Below, one piece after another: positions 57,749 to 64,000 of a stretch of 64,000 nt of DNA. The DNA comes from Pedobacter sp. D749. GTDB taxonomy: Bacteria > Bacteroidota > Bacteroidia > Sphingobacteriales > Sphingobacteriaceae. Each line of letters starts with the position of its first letter. The stretch's first letter is position 1. The notes beneath the pieces are model-generated. The model was given only the letters and a program-made list of their open reading frames with translations. It made no database searches and was not told where the DNA came from. The stretch spans positions 1-64,000 of the forward strand of contig NZ_CP079218.1 in assembly GCF_019317285.1 (NCBI RefSeq). The letters run 5' to 3'. The position numbers and the translations under genes were made by a program.

Positions 57749-58253
57749 ATGAAAAAGCTTACTTTGTTTTTTGATTTCAATTCCTTTTATAAGTTTCTCG
57801 CAAACTTTTAAGTCAGATGATAGTGTTAAAAGTGCTTACACAGATCAGCCAGCACATACTTTAGATACAGTTGTTGTTTCGAGTTTGACAAAACAGCAGT
57901 CATATAGTAATACGCTCAATTACCTAACTACGTCTTTTGAAGATTCCAGTTCGGTGATCGAAATGAAAGATGCTGATTTAGGCGAAGTCTCTTTTAATGG
58001 CGTAATTGAATCTGACATTACTAATTTGTATTTCAAATGTAGGGTGTATAATAAGGATAACAAGTTTAAGGTAGTTCTTTCAGCTTTAGGGTATGATAAG
58101 TCTATTCCGGGTTTAAGTCTTTCAAAAAGTCAGTTGAGAGTTGCTAATAAGAATTTCGATCCTGAACAGAATAAAGCAGCCAGGCAAATGGCAGTATCAT
58201 TAATAAAAGATATAGCCTACCGGATCAACAAAAAGCCCGAAAATGATTTTTAA
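57749..58253 (+). pseudogene. Secreted DUF4468-like gene with a 1-base frameshift
   Basis: The ATG at 57749 begins MKKLTLFF then runs off-frame. Removing one T from the six-T run 57767-57772 restores a signal peptide, MKKLTLFLISIPFISFSQ, joined in frame to the ~155-aa downstream frame (57771-58253), which resembles host-type DUF4468 proteins (DLGEVSFNGVIESDI, VYNKDNKFKVVLSALGY). So this is a broken gene, a phase-variable gene, or a sequencing error in a homopolymer. An exported host-like protein inside a phage suggests a moron (lysogenic conversion gene). Confidence 0.7.
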
Positions 58254-58257
58254 TTTA

Positions 58258-58280
58258 AGCCCCAAATTGGTGCTTTTTTT
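58258..58280 (+). terminator. Possible terminator after the DUF4468-like gene
   Basis: GCCCCAAATTGGTGC followed by TTTTTTT. The stem is short and imperfect, but the T-run is strong and placed just before an independent promoter. Confidence 0.4.
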
Positions 58281-58296
58281 ATGTTCAAAATCCATT

Positions 58297-58342
58297 TTGC
58301 AAAACGAATAACTAGATGTTATTTTTGTGCAACTAAGCACAA
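58297..58342 (+). promoter_or_regulatory. Promoter with overlapping inverted repeat
   Basis: TTG at 58297-58299, 20-bp spacer and TATTTTTG at 58320-58327 give a full consensus promoter. An inverted repeat TTGTGC-N6-GCACAA (58325-58342) covers the -7 box end and the likely transcription start, so a bound protein should block it. The next gene starts at 58346. Confidence 0.75.
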
Positions 58343-58345
58343 TTA

Positions 58346-58654
58346 ATGATACGCGGCTCACAAACACTGACCTCAATTTTTCCGCCTGCACCCGAAGCCA
58401 AAAACAAGGGTAAAAGAAACGTATATGCATTAGATCGGGATACATGTATGAGTTACCGTTTTTACTATTATTACCATCTGGAGCGTAAAAGATTTGATGA
58501 TGCGATCTTAGATATGGAAAGGGAATTTTTTATAAGTGGCCGTACGATTGCTGATAGATTGACCGAAAATAATGAACTGCTAAAAGATATAGCCCTAAAC
58601 GCACCGAGCCGTAAGCAATTAAAGCAACGCTACCCACACTTTAACTGGAATTAG
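58346..58654 (+). CDS. Candidate middle/late regulator (102 aa)
   Basis: A small soluble protein with an HTH-like segment, EREFFISGRTIADRLTENN, near residues 56-75, and a basic Tyr-rich helix before it. It has its own regulated promoter and sits between early operon and virion genes, where Mu has Mor/C activators. I do not recognise a Mor family sequence, so the role is inferred from position. Confidence 0.5.
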   Translation: MIRGSQTLTSIFPPAPEAKNKGKRNVYALDRDTCMSYRFYYYYHLERKRFDDAILDMEREFFISGRTIADRLTENNELLKDIALNAPSRKQLKQRYPHFNWN

Positions 58655-58672
58655 ATAAAAACAAAAGCCCCG

Positions 58673-58698
58673 AACATTCGGGGCTTTTTAATTTTAAT
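58673..58698. terminator. Bidirectional terminator
   Basis: AAAAGCCCCGAA (58673-58684) and complement (58687-58698), a 12-bp perfect stem with T-runs on both sides, between the converging 102-aa gene and the minus-strand block. Confidence 0.9.
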
Positions 58699-59126
58699 TA
58701 ATCAATCTGTTTGGTAAACCCTGTTTTAAACACAAACACCATTACATCTAAATCAGCACGTTGTTCTTCAATGCTGCTAATGCATTCCCAACGGTTCATT
58801 TCGCTATCTCCAAAGCCTTGAAATAACGCCTCTACTTCTTCAATGGTGTCATAGTATTGCAGCGCTAAATTAAGGTGCTGTGTATCGCTTAAACTGCTGC
58901 TATCAGCAAAGCGTTCTTGTGCTATACGAATGGTAATATTGCATTCGCATAGCTGTAAAGTTTCTGTAAGGTTTTTGCGCTTTGGTAGTGATATAGAAAT
59001 CAATGCGCATGGAAACTGGACGGCGGGGCTTTCGCCGGTGTCTATTTGCGCCCTATCTTTATCTACAAATTTTATTGATGGCATTTCCTTGAAACGCTCC
59101 AATGTTTTTAAATATATCTTTTTCAT
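58698..59126 (-). CDS. Probable virion-associated protein (gp37-like position)
   Basis: 142 aa, soluble, with IDTGESPAVQFPCALISISL and a C-terminal VMVFVFKTGFTKQID. It is the last gene of a minus-strand block with portal, gp36 and terminase remnants. By position it could be a Mu gp37/DUF1834-like connector or tail-joining protein, but sequence support is weak. Confidence 0.45.
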   Translation of the reverse strand: MKKIYLKTLERFKEMPSIKFVDKDRAQIDTGESPAVQFPCALISISLPKRKNLTETLQLCECNITIRIAQERFADSSSLSDTQHLNLALQYYDTIEEVEALFQGFGDSEMNRWECISSIEEQRADLDVMVFVFKTGFTKQID

Positions 59127-59221
59127 TTAACTTGTTTTTAAGTGATTTTATCCCTTGTTTCTATTAATGCTAACATCCTTTTCCAAAAGGTAGGGCTAAT
59201 GCTTATTTCTTCCTTGTTGTT

Positions 59222-59984
59222 TTATGGGGTTTTGGCTTTCTTTCCTTTTGAAGGTGTAGGGGTATCGGCTTTTTCTTCTTCCTCTTTATCTTCAAAAAGC
59301 GCGTTTGCGCTATCCCAAATGGCTTTTTTTAACTGTTTGTAATTTTTTTGGCGTGGCATCCCGTATTTCTCATAAAAGAAATCATCATCAAACGGAATTT
59401 TCAATTCTTTTGCCATTTTGAAATGCAAATCAAATTCATCCTTTAAGCTTAATCCGGTTCTGCTTTTTAAGATGAACGTACCGCCTTTGGTGTCAAAGTC
59501 CGCGGCCTTTAAAACAGTTATAAAGCGGCTGTTTAAATTTCTTCTTACAAAATTTAATCTGTTTCATGTTTTCTGTGATCAGAGTTCTGGTGTATTTGCG
59601 CTTGTGCATAGCCACTGCTTTTGCTGCTGCCTAATAAAGCCTTACTGATGTAACCATCCATTTTGCTGGTAAAAAACTATCCTGTAGCTGGCCGCTTGCA
59701 TTACCCGTATTTTGATGGATTTGTAATTTTGTTCCATCATAGCGAATGATCACACCGGCCCCGCCCATTTCCTGAAATGTCTTAGCCAGTTTTAGGCGCT
59801 GGTTTTCATCAAAACCATCCTAGGTGGCATGAATGATACCAAGGCCGAAAATTTCAATAAATTCAGTCCAATCACTGGTAGTGCCGCGTTTTAGAATAGC
59901 GTAGATGCCTTCACGAATGTTTATGCCATCAGTACTCATCGCCAGACTTAATGTTTCTTTTGTTCTTATTTTTTTGTTGCTCAT
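59222..59984 (-). pseudogene. Mu gp29-like portal (DUF935) pseudogene
   Basis: The frame from ATG 59984 gives 54 codons (GTTSDWTEFIEIFG) then an in-frame TAG at 59820-59822. The reading continues as DGFDENQRLKLAKTFQEMG, then shifts frame into YISKALLGSSKSSGYAQAQ, and again into FVRRNLNSRFITVLKAADF and KMAKELKIPFDDDFFYEKYG, ending at 59222. These pieces follow the order of the C-terminal half of DUF935 portal proteins. So: one stop, at least two frameshifts, and loss of the first ~half of a normal portal. Non-functional. Confidence 0.78.
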
Positions 59985-60027
59985 TTGGTTAAGTGTTTAA
60001 AGTAATTACCTCTTTTGGTTCTGCTGG

Positions 60028-60408
60028 TTACACTGAATACAACTCCAGTAAATCTTCGTCGGCTAACGGCCATGCTTTCGGAACGGTTCTACCGCTTTGT
60101 ATTTTGCCTAATTCAGCTAGAGCAGCTTTATAGCGTTTTTCGGCTATCTCCATATCAACGTTGACATTACAGATATTGATAAAATGCCATTTGGACATAT
60201 CTTTAATGTACGCGCGAAGGTTGGCATACTTAATTTTATCCTCACTAACGAAAATTATATCTGTGTTGAAGCGGCTTAGGTAGCCTGAAGCTTCAGCCAT
60301 TGCGGTGGCAATGGCATCGTTTAATATTTCATCATCGTTGTCGCTGATCGCATCTATACTACCTTCGTACATGTGCGTTAAAAAATCTTGTTTGGTTATA
60401 AAATCCAT
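60028..60408 (-). CDS. Mu gp36-like virion protein (DUF1320)
   Basis: 126 aa. FITKQDFLTHMYEGSIDAIS and the helical NDAIATAMAEASGYLSRFNTD segment followed by LRAYIKDMSKWHFIN match the DUF1320/gp36 pattern, a short head-tail connector-type protein. Intact in length. Lies between the terminase and portal remnants on the minus strand, unlike the Mu order where it follows the capsid genes. Confidence 0.7.
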   Translation of the reverse strand: MDFITKQDFLTHMYEGSIDAISDNDDEILNDAIATAMAEASGYLSRFNTDIIFVSEDKIKYANLRAYIKDMSKWHFINICNVNVDMEIAEKRYKAALAELGKIQSGRTVPKAWPLADEDLLELYSV

Positions 60409-60458
60409 GTTGTTAAATTCTTCTGCTGCCTTTACGGCTTGCGTTAATGGTTTGAATA

Positions 60459-60884
60459 TTACTGGTAAGGGTAAGAAATTGATCGTGTTGGAATTAAAGC
60501 CTTTTCAAACCAGTCATGTTTTTGTGTGATGGTGTCAGGGTTTCGGCAATCTTCATCCGTGTCAAAATCATCAACAATAATCCCGTCAGGTCTTACCTCG
60601 TCATTACGGCTACCTCTGGGGCTTTGCCCCGCGCCGATGACTCTAAAGGCTACACCTTTAAGGATGATAAATTCGCCTTCACTCCAGCTGCCATAACTTT
60701 TCTGTATTTTGTAATCAGCAATTAAACGGGTATTGTTTTCTAAAATTGATTTGATCGTGTTGCCGCTAGTTCCAACGCGTTCAGCCAGGGCTTTTGGGTT
60801 GATAATGTTTTCATGCAGGTACAGGACTTTGGCATGCTCCTTAAGCCGTTCCGGTTCCTCTTTTGTAAGTCGTTTTTTTGCCAT
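60459..60884 (-). pseudogene. Terminase small-large subunit fusion fragment
   Basis: 141 aa open frame joining two genes. Residues 1-~60 are a small-terminase-like HTH (NIINPKALAERVGTSGNTIKS). From ~66 the sequence switches to large-terminase-like (EGEFIILKG, GAGQSPRGSRNDEVRPDGIIVDDFDTDED with the Walker B-like acidic pair, ALIPTRSIS), then ends after SYPYQ. The ATPase Walker A and nuclease parts are missing. An in-frame deletion best explains this; the product cannot package DNA. Confidence 0.7.
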
Positions 60885-61049
60885 AACACTTCAAAAATGC
60901 ATGCTATATATAGACTAAAAAAACTGGGTTGCGCTATCACGGCACCTATTGCCGGAATAACGTAAACATGCTGCTGTGATACTGCAAACCGATTTTTTTG
61001 GCTGTTTTTGAAGGAGTATGTTTGTGCCAACAAAAGGAAAAAGCGGCAA

Positions 61050-61250
61050 ATGAAAAGAGCAAGCAAGCGTATTATTCTTACCAGTGAAAATGTTAACCGC
61101 TACGGCTTTCGTGTATTAACTGATGGGATTGATTTAACGCAATACGGTAAAAATCCATTAATGCTTTGGATGCACATCCCAGCATTTTCCAATGACGCGG
61201 AAACTACAATTTTAGCTTTAAGTAAAAAATCCAATGAAGTTTTTAAATAA
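61050..61250 (+). pseudogene. Truncated phage protease stub
   Basis: 66 aa. The first ~41 residues (RASKRIILTSENVNRYGFRV, LTQYGKNPLMLWMH) resemble the N-terminus of a Bacteroidota phage prohead protease; they then join IPAFSNDAETTILALSK, unlike the family, and stop. A deletion most likely removed the rest with the downstream capsid genes. It overlaps the holin start. TATGTTTG at 61017-61024 could be a -7 box. Confidence 0.5.
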
Positions 61251-61746
61251 GATGCTTGCTACTTTCGATTATCATAGCTGGGCAGAATTTGGACAAAGTT
61301 TATTGCCATCGTCAAAATACGGGTGGACGGTGATAAGTGCTGGTTTTAGCCTGTCAATATTCCCATTCGTAGATAGGGTTTTCGGGTTAGATGCTTATGC
61401 GTTCGCTGTCTTAATCTTAGTTTTTATTGCTGAGTTGACTAGCGGCCTTATTGCTGCCAGTATTTGTAAGGAAGCAATAAGCAGCATGAAGCTAAGTCGA
61501 TTTTCATTTAAGGTATTTTATTACCTGGTGCTAATCTCATTGCCTTACGTGATGGCTGAAAGCTTCAAATTGCATGGAAAAGCGGCGGCTGCTTTTATGT
61601 TCGATTGGCTGCATTTATTCTTACTCGCCCAAATCATTCTTGAAAACGTAGTAAGTATCCTTGAAAACCTAGCCGTGATCAGCGGTAAGGATAAAACGCA
61701 CTGGATCGCAAAAATTCAACAAAAATTCAACAATCTAATATCATGA
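61234..61746 (+). CDS. Phage holin
   Basis: 170 aa with about four membrane helices (about 30-48, 52-77, 85-107, 118-145) and a cytoplasmic basic tail. Layout matches the phage holin family (toxin-secretion/phage-lysis). It overlaps the endolysin start by 4 bp (ATGA). It should trigger lysis timing. Confidence 0.8.
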   Translation: MKFLNKMLATFDYHSWAEFGQSLLPSSKYGWTVISAGFSLSIFPFVDRVFGLDAYAFAVLILVFIAELTSGLIAASICKEAISSMKLSRFSFKVFYYLVLISLPYVMAESFKLHGKAAAAFMFDWLHLFLLAQIILENVVSILENLAVISGKDKTHWIAKIQQKFNNLIS

Positions 61747-62261
61747 ACAGAGCAGAAAAAATAATCACAGTAGCTAAAAGCTACGTTGGCATAAAAGAAA
61801 AAACAGGCAACAAAGGTTTTTGGAATGCGGCGTTTGAAAAGTTAATGATTGTGGTTGGCTGGTATGTTGGTGCTGCATGGTGTGCATTCTTCACTAAAAA
61901 CGCTTACCTGCAAGCATATTCCGATAACAAAGCTTTCGTTGCTGTGATTAAAAATTGCTTCACTGGCGGCGCTGTTGACACCTTTAACCGCGTGAAAGCC
62001 AATGGAACGTTTGCAACAGGAACAACGCCCAAAAACGGCGCTATCGTTGTATTTAGGATGGGTGATACTTCGCGTGGTCATCATGGCATTATAGTTAATT
62101 CAGCTTATGCCACCAATACCATGCAAACGGTAGAAGGTAATACCAATTCTGCTGGCAGTCGTGAAGGCGATACGGTGGCGATTAAATTAAGGACAATTAC
62201 CCGCGACTTTAAGGCCGATGGTTTAAATGTTGTTGGATATATCTATCCATTTGAAGTGTAA
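61743..62261 (+). CDS. Phage endolysin, CHAP domain
   Basis: 172 aa CHAP amidase/peptidase: catalytic C47 in AWCAFFTKNAY, H113 in RGHHGIIVN, and E131-G-N133 in VEGNTN. No signal peptide, so it needs the adjacent holin to reach peptidoglycan. Start overlaps holin stop (ATGA). Confidence 0.85.
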   Translation: MNRAEKIITVAKSYVGIKEKTGNKGFWNAAFEKLMIVVGWYVGAAWCAFFTKNAYLQAYSDNKAFVAVIKNCFTGGAVDTFNRVKANGTFATGTTPKNGAIVVFRMGDTSRGHHGIIVNSAYATNTMQTVEGNTNSAGSREGDTVAIKLRTITRDFKADGLNVVGYIYPFEV

Positions 62262-62265
62262 GACT

Positions 62266-62760
62266 ATGAAAAATATACAGGTTAAATGCTGGAAATTATT
62301 AGTCTTTCTTGTTCTCGGATTATTGATGCTATCCAGTTGCAGGGTTCGGGAAAAAAGCTTGAATACCCAAATATTAAATAATGTTGTTATAGACAGCCTA
62401 AGCCAGCACTACACAAAAGCAAAGCTTGTTACCAGCTTTTACGATGATGTGCTTCAAGGCACTTACAACCCTGATAGTTTGGATAGCGATAGCGCTGTTT
62501 TCGAGAGTGCCGGAATAAAACTGACTTTCAAAAAAAGAGGCAAAGGTTTTGATTTTGCGGCCAAAGCAAAGCCCGTGGCACGATCAGAATTGACGGCGAT
62601 AGATAGCAATATAACAGTGGCTAAAAAGAACGCAGGATTGAGCTTTAACCAACAAAACAAAGAAACAGTTGAATCTTCCCAATGGACAAAGGGGCTAACC
62701 TTAATATCTATAGTGGCAATCATTTTACTGGTTTATTGGGCTTACAAAAAGTTTATATGA
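62266..62760 (+). CDS. Probable one-piece (u-)spanin lipoprotein
   Basis: 164 aa. The N-terminus is a lipoprotein signal, LMLSSC with C25; a C-terminal membrane helix (about 143-161, GLTLISIVAIILLVYWAYK) ends the protein. A lipid anchor at one end and an inner-membrane helix at the other is the layout of unimolecular spanins, which join the outer and inner membranes in the last step of lysis. Downstream of holin and endolysin, as expected. Start at ATG 62266. Confidence 0.65.
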   Translation: MKNIQVKCWKLLVFLVLGLLMLSSCRVREKSLNTQILNNVVIDSLSQHYTKAKLVTSFYDDVLQGTYNPDSLDSDSAVFESAGIKLTFKKRGKGFDFAAKAKPVARSELTAIDSNITVAKKNAGLSFNQQNKETVESSQWTKGLTLISIVAIILLVYWAYKKFI

Positions 62761-63188
62761 AAACAGAAAATTTAGAGAGGGTCAAAGAGTTCTTCGAAAA
62801 AAACACCGAAACAAAAGCGGTTTATTTAACCAGTGATGGTAATATGTTTAAGGCAGAACACTACGCTTCAAACTGGGCGATTGGCTTATCTGATAAGGCT
62901 GTAACGCCAGTAACAAGGGCTTCAATCCTGAGATCAGAGACCATTACAAAAGCCTTAGCAAACAAAGTAGCTGCCGGTTTAAATGGTGATACTGAAGGTC
63001 AAAACCCGATTGCTCCTGTAGCGACAAAGTCTGAATTATCAGAAGCGGATGAAAAAGCCGAATTGGTTAAGCGTTATATCGAATTGTACGATAAAAAGCC
63101 AAATCACCTTACTGGTATAGAAAAGTTAAAATTAAAAATCGCAGAGAAAGAAGCTGAATCAAAATTAGCTAAAGGCTCTGGCAAATAA
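62757..63188 (+). CDS. Hypothetical phage protein (143 aa)
   Basis: Begins M-K-T-E-N-L-E-R-V-K and overlaps the spanin stop (ATGA). The N-terminal part (TKAVYLTSDGNMFKAEHYA) is compact; the C-terminal third is a charged helix. In many Mu-like phages a similar-size protein lies upstream of tail genes. Function unknown. Confidence 0.6.
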   Translation: MKTENLERVKEFFEKNTETKAVYLTSDGNMFKAEHYASNWAIGLSDKAVTPVTRASILRSETITKALANKVAAGLNGDTEGQNPIAPVATKSELSEADEKAELVKRYIELYDKKPNHLTGIEKLKLKIAEKEAESKLAKGSGK

Positions 63189-63208
63189 TCCAATCAATTA
63201 ATCAAAAT

Positions 63209-63228
63209 CCTTTAATGTCATTTAAAGG
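63209..63228 (+). promoter_or_regulatory. Weak hairpin before the tail-tube gene
   Basis: CCTTTAA pairs with TTAAAGG around a 6-nt loop, followed by CTTTT. It lies in the 66-bp gap between the 143-aa gene and the tail-tube gene. Possible attenuator; low support. Confidence 0.3.
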
Positions 63229-63254
63229 CTTTTAAAAAACAAAAAAAAAACAAT

Positions 63255-63773
63255 ATGGCAACTACTTATTCACATGGTTTAAAAGTTAACGGCGTACTTA
63301 TCGGCGCTATTGCTAATGATGGCGGTGCAGGCACCGTACTAACAAGTCCGGGCAAAGTTAGAGAGGACACAATCAACGTAAATCCTGCATCCAATACCGA
63401 TACAGAATTTTTTGCACAAGGCGATACCAGTCCTGTAATTATCGTTACAAAAAAAGGTGTCAAAGAAGGTCAGTTTGATTTATTGACTTTCGACCCTGAA
63501 GTTATTGCAGATTTAACAGGTGGCACTACTACCGGTACTGGTGTAAATATGCTTTATCACGAATCCACCGAGCCAACAGATGTACGCAAAACTTTGAAGT
63601 TCATTGATTCGCAAGGTAACGAATGGCTTTACCCACACGTAAAACTTAACGCTGATTTAGTAGGGATGTTCCGTACTGGTGATGTGAACGTTGTTCGTGT
63701 TCAGTTTAAAGTTTTAGCACCAACTAAAGCAGGTGTAGCGTCTTTTACTTACGGTAAACCAGCGGTAGCGTAA
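63255..63773 (+). CDS. Phage major tail (tube) protein
   Basis: 172 aa beta-rich protein with a Gly/Thr-rich middle (LTGGTTTGTGVNM) and terminal strands FRTGDVNVVRVQFKVLAP. The profile fits a tail tube/major tail protein of a long-tailed phage. Its stop overlaps the next start (TAATG). Confidence 0.7.
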   Translation: MATTYSHGLKVNGVLIGAIANDGGAGTVLTSPGKVREDTINVNPASNTDTEFFAQGDTSPVIIVTKKGVKEGQFDLLTFDPEVIADLTGGTTTGTGVNMLYHESTEPTDVRKTLKFIDSQGNEWLYPHVKLNADLVGMFRTGDVNVVRVQFKVLAPTKAGVASFTYGKPAVA

Positions 63774-64000
63774 TGAATGATATAGCTATCGAACTCGAAG
63801 CAGCCGATACGCTATTAGACAGCGGCGTTCCATTTCCAATACGAGCGCCGCTGTTTTTGCGAATATTCGGTAAGAAAACAGTTATCCTGATGCTTCAAAA
63901 TCCTTTTTTAGATACAGCCGTCAGGGCTGGCCGGATATATCTGAAAGTTCAGCAAATGGGCGTTGAGGTTGACACCGTAACTGAAGCGATTAAGCTGCGT
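63773..64000 (+). CDS. Partial phage gene after the tail tube
   Basis: 76 codons visible, cut by the window end: starts MNDIAIELEAADTLLDSGVP and continues RAPLFLRIFGKK. Position right after the tail tube suggests a tail assembly or chaperone-type protein; no firm family. Confidence 0.55.
   Translation, partial: MNDIAIELEAADTLLDSGVPFPIRAPLFLRIFGKKTVILMLQNPFLDTAVRAGRIYLKVQQMGVEVDTVTEAIKLR

Larger units (their letters stand above)
49299..64000. mobile_element. Mu-like transposable prophage, left part
   Basis: Gene order matches Mu: repressor on the minus strand, ner-position gene, DDE transposase, ATPase target-selection protein, early operon, then virion and lysis genes. The left boundary is placed at the first TTGTA motif and is approximate (49.1-49.4 kb); the right end is beyond the window. 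Packaging genes are damaged (see 58698-61250). Mu-like elements insert nearly at random with a 5-bp target duplication, which cannot be checked here without the right end. Confidence 0.85.

Overview
The window looks like a chromosome segment of a Bacteroidota bacterium of the Sphingobacteriaceae, most likely Pedobacter or a close relative. The 16S and 23S sequences, the promoter boxes of the form TTG-N19-TAnnTTTG, the weak use of Shine-Dalgarno sites and the gene families (DUF6660, Reg_prop propeller, CusA-TolC fusion, DUF4468) all fit. Coordinate 1 is the first base of the dnaA start codon, so the replicon was probably linearised at dnaA. Family calls come from reading the protein sequences; no database search was run.

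Layout: 1-9.7 kb holds dnaA, then on the minus strand a Nudix hydrolase and a LemA/TPM operon, then FAD-oxidoreductase, DinB and CoA-binding genes, and two overlapping outer-membrane lipid A deacylase-type genes (LpxR and PagL families). 9.7-16.5 kb is a complete rRNA operon with three tandem promoters, 16S, tRNA-Ile(GAT), tRNA-Ala(TGC), 23S and two identical 5S genes, each with its own hairpin terminator. 16.5-25 kb has duplicated intergenic repeats, a subtilase, a three-gene surface-glycan operon (deacetylase, GT2, GT87-like) and a GH51 arabinofuranosidase. 25-33.3 kb is a kdp potassium-uptake cluster: two micro-genes including kdpF, then kdpA, kdpB, kdpC, a porin, a small membrane protein and a KdpD protein without a kinase domain. 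Palindromic dispersed repeats sit in most of its larger gaps. 33-41.3 kb holds SDR enzymes, a Crp/Fnr regulator, DinB and WYL proteins and unknowns. 41.5-49 kb is a heavy-metal efflux module (DUF6660, RND pump fused to a TolC-like outer-membrane factor, adaptor lipoprotein) and a Tat-exported Gfo/Idh/MocA oxidoreductase.

From about 49.3 kb to beyond the window end lies a Mu-like transposable prophage. Its order is Mu-like: a LexA-type repressor on the minus strand, a small ner-position protein, a DDE transposase (MuA) and an AAA ATPase target selector (MuB), then a tightly overlapped early operon with a DnaA-domain-IV-like protein, a DUF3164-like protein and a RecA-like ATPase. Next comes a separately promoted 102-aa gene in the position of a middle or late activator. 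A minus-strand packaging block (58.7-60.9 kb) is badly damaged: a TerS-TerL fusion fragment and a portal pseudogene. The protease gene is cut to a stub. The lysis cassette (holin, CHAP endolysin, probable one-piece spanin) and the first tail genes (tail tube and next gene) are open. No capsid gene is visible.

Most notable: a prophage whose head and packaging genes have collapsed while transposition, lysis and visible tail genes stay intact; an operator of four TATCGG half-sites at exact 14-bp spacing ahead of the RecA-like gene; a phage DnaA-IV-like protein; a probable u-spanin; and the kdp cluster with its micro-genes, kinase-less sensor and repeats.
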